From contig JADDMT010000034.1 of the NCBI GenBank assembly GCA_021401465.1, forward strand, positions 186,001 through 250,000: DNA of 64,000 nt, read 5' to 3'. The stretch is from Teratosphaeria epicoccoides (Eukaryota > Ascomycota > Dothideomycetes > Mycosphaerellales > Teratosphaeriaceae). The notes under the pieces are model-generated. The model searched no databases, had not been told where the DNA came from, and worked only from the letters and a program-made list of their open reading frames with translations. Shown here piece by piece: positions 1 to 10,708 of this stretch. Every line of letters starts with the position of its first letter. Position 1 is the stretch's first letter. The translations under genes and the position numbers were made by a program.

Positions 1-936
1 GCGTCCTACACAGAAGATCTCCACGTACGAATTTTAACGTCCGTCTCATTACCCGTCACGCATACTCGACTCTCTGCGCCGCCATATCGCGTCAGTGGCG
101 CTTACAGACATATCCACGGGTAACGTGTCACTGCGTGGGTGGCGTGTCGTACCGTGCTGGCATGTGATAGTGTGCTTGAAATAGACGCCGGCAGCGGTTG
201 GATGCAGGGATAAAGCTCCAGGAGCCGCGCCAATGATGATGGGCGGGCCGGATGGTCCGGTCTAGGTGGTGTATCAGATTTTTGGTGATCTAGGCATGGG
301 GCGGTCGATGGAGTTGCTGATATGCTGTTGTTGTTATGTAAACGGATGGGATGGTAGACAGGAACAAGTAGGAGGTAGCGGAGGTCTCGGAGCTCCAGTC
401 CGCAGGCGAATATGTAGTGTCGCAGACAAACAAGCTTCTATTGCTTCTCCTGGTTTTTGCTGCCACATCGGCATCCGACACGGTGGCGTCAGCTCTGACA
501 GGCGCCCGTTGATTCGTTCGTTTCAGCGTTGAACGCATTCAACGCTGTTCCTGCGCATCGGTACCCAGGTAGGCAATTGACCACCGCTTGGAGTTCTTGG
601 CGCCAACTCAGGGATGACCATTGACAGCATGCACGTGCTGTGTGAGAGCTGCATGTGCATTTTCTACCATCAGTACACGCATTTGGACATTGACATTCAG
701 CACCTCAGCACCTACTTGTACGCACGCACTTTTCGGCATTGTTCGCGGCGGCGTCAATAAAAAGTTTACAAGCTCGGATTGCTCGCGTGGCCACAGGGAC
801 AGGGACTGGGCACGTCATATTTTTTTTGGTTTCACTCACAATCGCAACGACCAAGTGCTGGGAGTTGTAGGCGTGGAGGAGCGGAGAAGGCTCGATACAA
901 TTGTCCCAGCATTGACAAACGAGCCATTGCCGCAGG
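1..936. other. 5' flank of MscS gene, no gene seen
   Basis: Only short, mutually overlapping reading frames with no recognisable motif are present. A CACGTG E-box lies at 632-637. This stretch probably contains the promoter and 5' leader of the channel gene that starts at 937. Confidence 0.5.
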
Positions 937-3900
937 ATGTCGACTCCCGTGGAAGAGCGGCCGGAGCCAACTTACGGGAGCGCCCAGCCGTTTCAAGGCA
1001 TGAGTCGGACGAGTTTGGACAGGACGAGTGCCGAGCGTGCGCGTTTGCCTTCGTACAACATCAACCATGTGCCTCGGAGCGGCAGTCACGACAAATCGTC
1101 AGATGAGGAAGGTACGGTGGTTGGGGAGCATGGTGCTGAGGAGCGGGAGAAAGAGAATCGTCCACCACAGCAACGCGCACGAGCGACGAGTCATCTCACC
1201 GTGCAGACGGAGTACGAGGGTGAGAGTCTATATGGCGTCACGAGTAATCGGTCCATGTCAGCGACGCGGGAGGCTCAAAGCCGCCTCGATGATGATCTGA
1301 AGATGTTGCAAATCGAGCGGCAGGTCTCGAAATTGGTTGAAAATGATGGGTTGAAGAGACAGCAGACGGGAAGCACATCTGAGTACGGTGGCCGGTCGAA
1401 ATCGCGTAGACCGGACGATCATGCGGATGAGTTCGATATCGCTACGAACCCTGTCCATGAGAAGACCAAGGTCTACAAGCCCTTGGAGCATCCGGCCTCG
1501 GGATTTGCAAAGTTCGTCAAGAAGATCCACAAGTCGAATTGGCTGGTGCGGTATGTTACGTACATCACACCGCTGACGCTCATACTGCTCATCCCGCTGC
1601 TGCTCGGGGCGTTGAAGTTCAAGAGGGCGACCGTAGGAGGTGTGTATCTGCTGTGGTTTATGATCTGGCTCGAAATCGTCTGGTTGACGCTCTGGGCTGG
1701 ACGTATCTTGGCAAAGTGCTTGCCATGGCCGATTGGATTGGTGTCTGGACTCTTCACGAACAACAGCAAGAAGTGGAGGGATATGGGCAAGCAGCTCGAG
1801 CTCCCGGCCACGTTGTTCCTCTGGTGGCTCGCGATAGAAGTATCGTTCTTGCCGACCATGCTGCATCATCAGAGAGACTTTGACTCCAGTCACACCGCGA
1901 GCTGGATGACGACTCTGAACAAGATCATCATCTCCATCTTTGTTGGTGCAATCCTCAACTTTGTGGAGAAGATTATCATTCAGCTCATCGCCATCAGCTT
2001 CCATTTGCGAACTTACGCCGATAGGATCGAGATCAACAAGTTCCAGATTGGCTCCTTGACGAAACTTTACGTATACTCCAAAGAGAAGATTAACATGGAG
2101 GATGCGGATTTCGAGGTCCCATCTGACGGTCCAGGTTCAGGCGCACGTACACCCGGCCAGCTTGTCACCGAAGCCGCAAAGACGACCAAACATGCTTTCA
2201 CGAAATTTGGTGATGTTGCCGGCAAGGTCGCCGGAGACTTCACCGGCCGAAAAGCGGTCCAGAGCTCGCACCCACACCAGGTTGTCCTGACTCTGCTGAG
2301 CAGCGTCGCTGGATCGCAGGTTCTAGCCCGTCGGCTTTACCGCACTTTCGCTCGCGAAGAGACCGAGACCGTTCACTCTGACGACCTTCGACATGCGTTT
2401 GAGAACGACGACGAGGCCAATGCAGCTTTCAGCATGTTCGACAAGGATATGAATGGCGATATCTCCATGGAGGAACTCGAGGCCGTATGTGTGGAGATTG
2501 GTCGTGAACGCAAGAGCATCACCGCTTCGCTCAAGGATCTTGACAGTGTTGTGGGCAAGCTGGATGATGTGTTCATGTTCATCGTCTTCGTGATCACCGT
2601 CCTGGTGTTCATCTCGCTCATCTCGACCTCGGCTGCCGGTGTGCTGACATCTGCAGGATCGGCCGTGCTGGCACTGTCATGGCTGTTCTCCGCGACTGCG
2701 CAGGAGTTTCTGCAGTCTTGCATCTTCGTCTTCGTCAAGCATCCTTTCGATGTCGGCGACCGTGTGGGCATCTATGGAAACACTGGCGCTCTCGGCCGTG
2801 GAGATGACTATTTTGTCAAGGAAATCAGTTTGCTGTACACGGAGTTCAAAAAGATGGAGGGTCACGTCGTGCAGGCGCCGAACAGCTACCTCAATACGCT
2901 TTTCGTCCTGAATCAGCGACGATCGGGAGGTCTGGCGGAGGCAATTAACATTACAATCAAGTTTGGCACGACACTTGATCAGATTGAAGGTCTTCGAAAT
3001 AAGTTGCTCGAATTCGTCCAGGCCGAGAAGCGCGAGTATCAGGGCAATATTCTCACGGAGCTGCGGGAGATTGTCGAGGTTCATTCGCTCAGTCTCAACA
3101 TTGTCTTCTTCTACAAGTCGAATTGGCAGAACGAAGGACTTCGTCTGGCGAGGCGCAACAAATTTCACTGTGCCTTGATGGTTGCGATGCAAGAGCTCGG
3201 CATCGAAGGTCCTTTCATGCGCAACCCTGGTGTCAGACAGAGCTTCCCCGTGTACCTGCAGAATGTGCCACACGTGCAAGTGCCAGGCGGAGGTCACAGC
3301 GGACATCCAGATGCGCCAGCTGGCTTTGACCCGGATTCGCAGCGTAAGCAAGAAGACGATGGTCCAGTGGATCCTCCTTTCGTTTCGCCTGTCCCAGGCC
3401 AAGAGGACCGCACGGGCAGTCAAATGCCGCATTCCAGGCTTCGTACTGGGTCTATTTTGAAGCATTCGAGACCTCGAGGCGAGACGTTGTCAGCGATGAA
3501 TCGGCGTGTTGACTTCAGCTTGGGTGCTCAGGATATTGCTTCGGGAGATATATTCGCTGGTGATATTGATCAAGACCGGTCGCGAAGTCGAGTGCCGACT
3601 CAGGTGACTGAGGTTTCGAACTCGCGTGAACGCGCACGCCAGTTGGGCGAAAGCAGACCGACGCGCAGCAATGACCTTTTGGGTCGATCGACGTCGCGGA
3701 CTGAGCCATCGCCTGGCAATATCGTTCGGCGCTCGACTAGTGGTACCATTCACCGTAACCGGTTCTTCGGGCGCAGAGGCCTTAACAATGAGGCCAGTAT
3801 GATGGAGGGTGGTGTGATGGCAGGTATCCCAGAGAATCCGTCTGGCAATGCTACCGCGGCGAATGATAGCCCCTCAGCGAACGAGAGGTTAGATCCGAGA

Positions 3901-4008
3901 ACTGGGATGGTGAGTCCGGTGGCGTGGAGGATGAATACGAATGAGAGTAATATACGACCGCCGGGCAGAGCGCAGACGGAGAACCTGGAGTTGAGGCATC
4001 TGTCGTAG
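937..4008 (+). CDS. MscS-family mechanosensitive ion channel with EF-hand
   Basis: A single uninterrupted frame of 1023 residues. The first ~200 residues are polar and probably disordered. Hydrophobic segments begin near residue 209 and several more follow before residue ~370. A canonical EF-hand loop (DKDMNGDISMEE, about residue 501) precedes another hydrophobic pair and the MscS pore/beta-domain signature PFDVGDRVGIYG near residue 603. The last ~230 residues are again polar. This order (TMs, EF-hand, MscS domain) is that of the fungal Msy1/Msy2 channels, which act in the endoplasmic reticulum in calcium release under hypo-osmotic stress (family knowledge). The start at 937 is the first ATG of the frame; an internal one at residue 22 is possible. 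The absence of introns over 3 kb is unusual for this window. Confidence 0.9.
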   Translation: MSTPVEERPEPTYGSAQPFQGMSRTSLDRTSAERARLPSYNINHVPRSGSHDKSSDEEGTVVGEHGAEEREKENRPPQQRARATSHLTVQTEYEGESLYGVTSNRSMSATREAQSRLDDDLKMLQIERQVSKLVENDGLKRQQTGSTSEYGGRSKSRRPDDHADEFDIATNPVHEKTKVYKPLEHPASGFAKFVKKIHKSNWLVRYVTYITPLTLILLIPLLLGALKFKRATVGGVYLLWFMIWLEIVWLTLWAGRILAKCLPWPIGLVSGLFTNNSKKWRDMGKQLELPATLFLWWLAIEVSFLPTMLHHQRDFDSSHTASWMTTLNKIIISIFVGAILNFVEKIIIQLIAISFHLRTYADRIEINKFQIGSLTKLYVYSKEKINMEDADFEVPSDGPGSGARTPGQLVTEAAKTTKHAFTKFGDVAGKVAGDFTGRKAVQSSHPHQVVLTLLSSVAGSQVLARRLYRTFAREETETVHSDDLRHAFENDDEANAAFSMFDKDMNGDISMEELEAVCVEIGRERKSITASLKDLDSVVGKLDDVFMFIVFVITVLVFISLISTSAAGVLTSAGSAVLALSWLFSATAQEFLQSCIFVFVKHPFDVGDRVGIYGNTGALGRGDDYFVKEISLLYTEFKKMEGHVVQAPNSYLNTLFVLNQRRSGGLAEAINITIKFGTTLDQIEGLRNKLLEFVQAEKREYQGNILTELREIVEVHSLSLNIVFFYKSNWQNEGLRLARRNKFHCALMVAMQELGIEGPFMRNPGVRQSFPVYLQNVPHVQVPGGGHSGHPDAPAGFDPDSQRKQEDDGPVDPPFVSPVPGQEDRTGSQMPHSRLRTGSILKHSRPRGETLSAMNRRVDFSLGAQDIASGDIFAGDIDQDRSRSRVPTQVTEVSNSRERARQLGESRPTRSNDLLGRSTSRTEPSPGNIVRRSTSGTIHRNRFFGRRGLNNEASMMEGGVMAGIPENPSGNATAANDSPSANERLDPRTGMVSPVAWRMNTNESNIRPPGRAQTENLELRHLS

Positions 4009-4550
4009 ATGTGTACTTAGAGCGGGAGGGTAACGGCTCGCTCGATCATGGAAGTGCGAGGTTCTAATGAGCGTTTCGTGTGCTGTTCAGTATGATAGAT
4101 AGGCGTTGGTTGACGACAGCACAATGCAGCTGACCCTTGTTGTTGGCACCCATGCTTTCCGAGCGAGAACCACATAGTTCATATTCCCTGCGAAGAGAAC
4201 ACCTGGAAGGTCTCTGCTTACAGAATATTACTGAATGAGGCTAGCTGAATCTGTGTCTGCAGGTACGCGATTCACACAATCTGGAGATTGCGAACTCTAA
4301 TTCAAAACTGCTTTTTAGCTCTCGCGCACTGGTCGTAGTGATGTCACAAACACGCCCCGCGTGGTATGGTAGGGAATCAATGACGGCGATGCGCCCAGCC
4401 ACTTCTCCGTCAGCGAGGGAGAATGGATGTAGGTTGATAAGAGTGCGAAGTCTCCTCTTGCTTGATCTCATTCCATATATTTATCGATACCTGTCTGGCC
4501 AGCTACTACTTACATCCTTGGTCGGTCCCGTATCGAAAGTGTAGAATACC
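4009..4550. other. intergenic, promoter of HVA1-type gene
   Basis: No gene is seen. A TATA-like CATATATTTAT lies at 4474-4484, about 70 bp before the next start codon, and may be its core promoter. The assignment is by position only. Confidence 0.4.
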
Positions 4551-5565
4551 ATGCCTCCGAAAGACAAGTACTCTGATCCTAAGCTTAGGGATCAGGTGAA
4601 GGAAGAGATTCATAATTCTGATAAGGGTGGTGCACCGGGGCAATGGAGTGCTCGGAAGGCGCAGATGATGGCGGCGGAGTATAAGAAGAGGGGTGGGGGA
4701 TACAATACGGATAAGAGTGAGCAGGATGAGAGTCAGAAGAATTTGTCCAAGTGGGGGAAGGAGGAGTGGCAGGTGCGTTTCTTCGATAACGATTGTTCGC
4801 GTGTGCTTCCTTTTGTGGCTTCGCTGACGTGGGGATGGTGTGCAGACGAAGGAAGGCTCGGCGAATGCTAAGCAGGAGGATGGGACGCAGAAGCGGTATC
4901 TGCCGAAAAAGGCTTGGGAGAATTTGACGGAGGAGGAGAAGGAGGCTACGGAGGAGAAGAAAGAGGAGGGCAGTAGGGAGGGGAGGCAGTTTGTGCGGAA
5001 TACGGAGCGGGCGAGGGAGAGTAGGGAGAAGGCTAATCAGGAGGAGAATGAGAAGTATGAGAGGGGGATGGAGAAGGAGAGGAAGAAGGGGGAAAGGGGC
5101 GGGGAGAAGGGGGAGGATGAGGGTGATGATGTGGAGGACGAAGATGAAGAGGATGAGGAAGAGGATGATGAAGCCGACAAGGACGATGACGAGGACGAGA
5201 AAGCTGACGTTGGCCAAAAACGCAAAGCCAAGTCCCAGCCCAAATCCACGTCCAAGAAACAGAAATCCGACGGCGACAGCAGTAATGCTCCGAAAGGCAA
5301 AATCGGCAGCAAACACATGGACGCCTCGGAACCTGCTCCTCGTGGATCGAAAGACAGGTTGCCGAAGAAGGGACAGAAGATCACGTGGAAGGCTATGCCG
5401 GGTTGGGTGGAGGGTAAGGTCACGGAGGTGTTGACCAAAGGGAAGAAGGTGGATGGAAAGGATGTCAAGGCTAGTGAGAGCGATCCGAAGATTGTGATGG
5501 TGAGTAGTAGTTCGGGGAAAGTCTGTGTGCATAAACCCGACGCGTGTTTTTTTGAGGATGCGTGA
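4551..5565 (+). CDS. HVA1/DUF2945-type protein with DUF5872-like N-terminus
   Basis: Two exons, 4551-4772 and 4846-5565, joined across a 73-bp intron (GTGCGT...TGCAG, branch-like GCTGAC), give 313 residues. The N-terminal half carries the block KDKYSDPKLRDQVKEEI and a run ending WSARKAQMMAAEYKKRGGGY, typical of small stress-associated DUF5872-type proteins. A long Lys/Glu/Asp-rich middle section follows. The last ~70 residues (GQKITWKAMPGWVEGKVTEV onward) form the small Tudor-like fold annotated as hypervirulence-associated protein in fungi. That name comes from database labels and does not establish a role in virulence. The coding strand holds four G-runs within 5088-5113 (loops of 3, 1 and 4 nt), a potential G-quadruplex. 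Function unknown; the charged low-complexity centre suggests nucleic-acid or chaperone-like binding (inference). Confidence 0.85.
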
Positions 5566-5864
5566 TTGAGATTAGGTAATGGAAGTTGGTGTGTTTGTTG
5601 TTCTGTTGGATATCTGACTAATAATGCTGTACAAAACTAGCTACTATGATTCTGATCCGTAAATTTCGACCATATCCTCGCTCTGGATGGATGAGCGCTC
5701 CTGGCTTGGGCCTATGCATATGCCGCTAATCTACACGCAACGCTCAGACCGCCCTAATGCATGCTGATCCCTATCCCGCTTTTGAACGCCGAGCCGCCAT
5801 GCCAGCCAATGCCTGAGAACAAGTTCCGCACTAAACCTCCTGTGGAATACTAGCGTCATCCCTT

Positions 5865-7082
5865 TCAAAACATGAACAGAGCAGCAGCCAGCATACCAAG
5901 CAGCGAGCCACCAATCGCACCGCCATTAGCAGTCGCAGCACCAGTGTACGTCGAGCTAGCAGTCGAAGACGAGATGCTCCCGGTCGGCGTCGATGTCGTC
6001 CAAGTCGCCGTGCCATTCGAAGCCGACGAGCCAGTTCCAGAAGCCCACGAGCCAGTTCCAGAAGCCGAAGCCACAATCCCAGAAGCCGAAGCCACAGTCC
6101 CAGAAGTAGAAGCCGCAGCCGAAGCAGCGGCGGTGGCCGTGGCAATCACAACCGCCGCAGTCTGCTTGACCGCACCTACACTCACGCTGCTAGTAGGAGC
6201 CGTGGTCGCGGTGCTCGGCGTCGCAGTCACCGTCTTCTGCCCCGTCGCCGAAGCCGTCGCCGTACCATTGATGATCTCGATGCTCTCCCAGTCGCCCGTC
6301 TCGTCGCCGTACTTGTACTTGTCGGCCGGGTTGTAGTTGACCAGCTCCAGCTTCTCGACATACATGACGTACGGCGCGTTATCGAAGGTCGTCTTGCCGC
6401 CGGCCCACTCGACGGTGCCTTCGGCTTCGCCGGAGCAGCCGCCGCACCAGGAGCCGAGTTTGATTTGCATGGGTGTTTGAGGGTAGTTCTTGCCGCTGTT
6501 GGTGGAGGCGTCGGTGGAGGCGACGGTGCGGACGGTGATGCCGTCGACGACCCATTCTATTCGCTCGCTAGTCCAGTCGATGGTGTAGGTGTGCATGGTG
6601 GATTGAGGGGTTGCGACGGTCTCGTAGGTCGCACGGTCGTATGTGGAGGTGTTGCCTTTGCCGAAGAAGTTGGTCTCGACTTGGGTGGTGTCACCGCCCA
6701 GCCATTCCCAGTCGATCTCGTCTAAGTCGTCGGACTCGAGCACGACACTGCTGACGATTCCGGTTCCTGACGCCGCTTGCATCGTCACCGACAACTTGCC
6801 GAACAGGAAGTAAAAGTCTGACGAAATCGTTGGTGCTTCGCCTTCTTTGTTGATTGTGAATTCGGCACCCTTGTCGCCAAACGTGAGGCTTGTCCCAGAT
6901 GCGGAGCTCCATGAAGCGAGCGAGCTGGACCCACTGGTGAAATCAACAGAGTAGTATGTTGAGTCCAGGCCAGTGTCGTCGGGGCAGGTCTTCTCCGTCG
7001 GGTTGCATGTTGTGGACGTCTGTGCATATACAGCCGGAAGGACTACGAGTGCAGCTGCAGCTGCAGATCGTTGGCAACGCAT
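5865..7082 (-). CDS. GH16 cell-wall transglycosylase, Crh family, GPI-anchored
   Basis: 405 residues with no intron. Residues 1-20 form a signal peptide ending AVYA. The GH16 catalytic motif DEIDWEWLG gives nucleophile E122, D124 and acid/base E126. A conserved Cys pair lies near the N-terminus (C26, C33) and another in WCGGC. After about residue 270 the protein turns into a Ser/Thr/Ala-rich stalk. The last ~18 residues are hydrophobic, preceded by small residues (ANGG), as expected for a GPI signal. Crh/Utr2 enzymes act outside the plasma membrane and join chitin to beta-glucan (family knowledge). Length and layout are normal for the family. It converges with the upstream HVA1-type gene, leaving about 300 bp between the stops. 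Confidence 0.93.
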   Translation of the reverse strand: MRCQRSAAAAALVVLPAVYAQTSTTCNPTEKTCPDDTGLDSTYYSVDFTSGSSSLASWSSASGTSLTFGDKGAEFTINKEGEAPTISSDFYFLFGKLSVTMQAASGTGIVSSVVLESDDLDEIDWEWLGGDTTQVETNFFGKGNTSTYDRATYETVATPQSTMHTYTIDWTSERIEWVVDGITVRTVASTDASTNSGKNYPQTPMQIKLGSWCGGCSGEAEGTVEWAGGKTTFDNAPYVMYVEKLELVNYNPADKYKYGDETGDWESIEIINGTATASATGQKTVTATPSTATTAPTSSVSVGAVKQTAAVVIATATAAASAAASTSGTVASASGIVASASGTGSWASGTGSSASNGTATWTTSTPTGSISSSTASSTYTGAATANGGAIGGSLLGMLAAALFMF

Positions 7083-8456
7083 GTTGTCGGAGAATTCGGC
7101 AACTGCTTGCTATCTTGCAACTTGATCGACGAGGTTGAGGGATTGACTGGTGTCTCGTTGCGCTGGCAGTATCGACACTGCTTCGATTATGCGGCAGCTT
7201 TGAATTGATATTTAGACTTTCAGATGCCGGCCGATCAAAGAGCATAAATTTGTGGCTTGGCACGTGGCTGCACAGCACTTATTGCTGAATCTTGAGTGGA
7301 AGTGATGGTGGAGTGATGGTTTTTTGCGAGGATGAGGACAAGAGGCACGAGGGAGTCTGTGGAATATGTTCTGGTTTGCATGTGGGTAGAACGTCGCAAA
7401 CAGGCCTCGTAATGCAGCCGCTCTGTCACGAAAGAGGCTGGTGGCTGGATGCGGTTGCCAGGGCTGTGGCCGTTCCCGGCGTCCACTAGCGACTGCCGTC
7501 GTCACACAAGCTTTGATCTTACGCGCACTAGATCGTCTTTGTTCGTGAAGGCTGCTATTTCGAGGTACAAGGTATCTCATGACAACGATTGGATCGCCAG
7601 CCGCGCAATTCCAAACAGAGCATGTTCAGCCTTTCAGGTCACCATGGCAAATTTGCCGCCCAGACAGCGTGGAATTTGCCCTGCCATGCGACCGCAAGTT
7701 CCCGGTCGGATAGTCCGGATTCATCAACACGGTGAACGAATAAGAGGCTGGGAAACACTCGTCGTGACTCCAGCCACACTGATGCCGCCTTCAAGGATCG
7801 AAACACGTCCTGAAACACGCACAGCAAATCAATCTGATCAGACCAATATGATCAACCCACAGGCTTTTGGGAAGGATCGAGGCACGTTCTGAAACACGCC
7901 ACTGCGAACCAACTCGATCAACTTACAGTGTTGTCGATGCACGTCGTGCTTCTGGGAAGGATCGAGACACGCCAATCTGATAAATGCTAGGAAGGATGTG
8001 CATTTCGCCTTTGTTACATGCACGCGCCTTGGTGTAGATAGCCCGCAAAAGTCGTCGCGAGACCTGCCAAGAGCTTGTCACGGATACAGTGCCTATCAAA
8101 GTCAGCCACCATTGCCGCACCAAGCAGTTGACCGGTGAAGCTGCTCACTGCAGTGCTTTTGGACTCAAATAATGGAGCTTTAATGGTTCGCTACTCAGAC
8201 TGTTGGCCTTGTCATGATATGGCCATCCATGTCGCTACTCGGTTGAGTTTTCATCATGATTGGATTAAGGCGTGCATATGTTGGCGATGCAATATAGAAC
8301 ATGAGCTCTGCATGCTCTAGGAGACACACATCAATTGCGCTCCATCCTCTTCTTACCATAGCTTGCTGCTATCACTGCATGGAGGACACAAAGTGCTCTA
8401 CTCCCTTCCTTGCGAGTCAAATTACCTAGCATCATCACCAGAATGCTGTGCAGCGC
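7083..8456. other. gene-free stretch with imperfect repeats
   Basis: No credible gene was found between the start of the GH16 gene and the end of the aldo-keto reductase. The notable content is a set of three imperfect repeats at about 7790-7975, listed separately. Confidence 0.5.
7790..7975. repeat. three imperfect repeats, period ~79-85 bp
   Basis: The core AAGGATCGARRCACG recurs at 7793, 7872 and 7957. The first two copies continue into a shared tail (C/TCTGAAACACGC). Copies two and three are both preceded by GCTTYTGGG. Spacings are 79 and 85 bp. The units between cores are only partly alike, so this looks like an old degenerating tandem duplication. Confidence 0.55.
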
Positions 8457-9646
8457 TCACTGCGCCACCAAGGTCAGCAGATTCTTCATTGACCCCGTGG
8501 AGATACCAAGCTCACCTTGTGATAATTGTCGAGAGGCGCAACATCTTTAATGCCCTCCCAGAGCCCATCGACAGCTTTCGCAGCTTTGTCGCTCAGCGGA
8601 CCCTTGTTGATGGATCTCAGCGTCTCATGCAGCTGCTGAAGGCCGCTTGAGCCAACAATAATGGCATCGTCGTGCTCCTTCTTCAGTGCACTGTGGTACT
8701 TGACCCAGCGGTACGCCAGGTCCGCGCGAGTGACGCCTTCCTCCTCGGCGATAGCCTGCCACTTGTCGAGGACGTCGAGCATCGCGGTCTTGCCGTACAT
8801 CGAGCTGTACATGGCCCCTGGAGGAAGATCGGTCAGCAGAAGCCCTCTGTCATCTAAGACAGCGCACCAAAATGCTCACCGATCCAGGTGTCCGGGTCGA
8901 AGCGACCCTTTTTGTCGAGAATGTCCTGTTTTGATTTCGTCAAGAAACCACCAGCCATCGGCGAGTAGGCATAGAAGCTGATGCCGAGCTTGCGAAGCGT
9001 TGGGAACAGGAGCTCCTCCTGCTTCCTGGCGACGGCCGCTATCATATAGCAAGTCAGCAGATGTCCCTGAGAAGACTTTGCCACACCTCAATGCTCACAG
9101 TAGTTGCCCTGGTAGACCTGTGGTAGAGGATAGCCTTTGACCTTGGCGATATCGTAGACCTTTTGCACACTGGGTCACAGCATCAGCTCAAAGTCAACGG
9201 ACAGCTCCAGCACATTGAACTTACTCGTCTGCCTTGAAGTTGGAGAGGCCGAATCGCTTGAAGAAGCCAGATTTGTAAATCTCGTTAATAGCTTCCAGGG
9301 TCTCTTCGAAAGGCACGTCCTGGTTAGGAGCGTGGAGGTAGTAGACGTCAACAGTGCATCGCAGCATCTTTTTGCTGTTCTCGGCATCCGCGAGCACTGC
9401 AGCCTTCCTGGAGGCGCCTTCGACAAAGCCAGCTTTTGCCTTCGTGTCGACTATGAAGCGCTTGCCGACGCCAGCTTGGCCCAAATACTCTTCGGACTTG
9501 CCGTAAAGAGATGCAGTGTCTACATTGCGGACGTTGTGCTTCTCCAGGACAGCCAGCGCCTCTTTGACCGCGTCAACAGTCGGAAAGCCACGTCCTTCGT
9601 TGATTTGTCCGCCTCCAAAGACGTTCTTGATTCCGGTGTCAGTCAT
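8457..9646 (-). CDS. aldo-keto reductase (AKR7/aflatoxin-aldehyde-reductase-like)
   Basis: Coding exons on the minus strand are 9646-9225, 9169-9099, 9038-8880 and 8817-8516. The stop TGA at 8459-8457 is reached after a fourth intron of 56 bp. The product is 318 residues. All introns are GT...AG with CTGA-type branch sites and all joins keep frame. The AKR tetrad is visible: D43, Y48 (VDTASLYGKSEEYLG), a Lys in DTKAKAGF (K69 or K71) and H105 (YYLHAPN). The block GISFYAYSPMAGG is also diagnostic. NADPH-dependent carbonyl reduction is expected. If the last intron is not removed, translation simply adds nine residues and stops at 8486-8488, so the last intron is uncertain. Upstream in-frame codons exist, but MTDTGIKNVFGG matches the family start. 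First gene of the oxidoreductase-rich block. Confidence 0.88.
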
Positions 9647-10708
9647 GTTGCTTTTGCTGTTGGAGGAGGCTGAGTCCTTGGATGCTGGTGGAAATGGGTA
9701 GCTTGAGTGCAAGAGTCCTCGAACATAAATGGCGATAAGGTATGCTTGAATGGTCGACCCTGAAGCCTGCCTGATCGGCAACGCATCGAGGTCCGTGGAA
9801 CCAGAGCAGGCACGCTACCAGCTCGTAACATTATGCCCGAGCACGGCGTGGCAAGAGCATTGTTGTCTGCTTCGAGACTCCTCGGTCGCAAAGCTTTGTC
9901 ATGAACGCGACAGTGAGCTGAAGAAGGGATTCTGCTCATGTCGGACTTAGCAAGGTGCGCGGTATCACGACAAGGGAGTGCGCCAAGCGCACCGCCCCAT
10001 CAGACTGCATGTCAGCACTGCGATGCGCCATTATATTCGCATGCGGTAGCTTCTCGACTCGCGTTCCACGACTGAGGCTGGCGTAAGCTGACTCTTTGTC
10101 TTGCTGCAGAAAAGTCCTAGATGGGGCTCAAGGAGTATTATGATGCAACATTGGCTCGAATGTGATCTTGACGTACAGAGTACACTTATCGGAGCGGTAT
10201 GAGACTGGGAAGAGACAGAAGGATGAATGACTGCTGGAAGCATTGTACAAGCCCCCCGACGCTGTTACAATCTCAATCTGGACTTCGAGACAAACATTGG
10301 TAGGCGTTGGACACGGCATCGTAAGATTCCGTGATTTGAATGCGGCTTATCTTCCAACTAACCAACTGTTGGATCCTCTCTTTCACCATTGAGGTAAGAT
10401 TCCCCGCTGCCTCGGACTGAGGACCGACCAAGAACGGGAGCATCGTCTGCTTTTATAACGCACAGCAGCAGTTGGCGGCCAATGTTGTTGCTTATATGCC
10501 ACGCCGCAATCCATGGTGCCGCGATGGTGATTCCCTTGCGCAGTAGCATCGTGTTGTACTTATTTGCCTGTTTCCTCAATTTTTCAAATTGATGCATCAT
10601 TCACTTCCGACTTGATGTATTGAAGGTCGCTGCAGCCTTACCTCGTCCGAGGAAGTCTCCAAAATTTTACGAACGTGCCACTGGTAGCATCAACCAAGTC
10701 GCTTAGCT
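9647..10708. other. divergent intergenic region, nothing recognised
   Basis: About 1.06 kb separates the divergent aldo-keto reductase and GT8 genes. It presumably holds both promoters. An 80-codon minus-strand frame at 10358-10600 has no recognisable motif and is not called. Confidence 0.4.

Noticed and set aside
1258..2004. 248-codon antisense frame inside the MscS channel gene
   Set aside because: The plus strand encodes an obvious channel; the antisense frame has no motif and reflects codon bias of the sense gene.
2677..3465. 262-codon antisense frame over the MscS C-terminal half
   Set aside because: Shadow of the sense frame, no recognisable domain.
10358..10600. 80-codon minus-strand frame upstream of the GT8 gene
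   Set aside because: Plausible composition but no motif, no neighbour logic and length within chance expectation.
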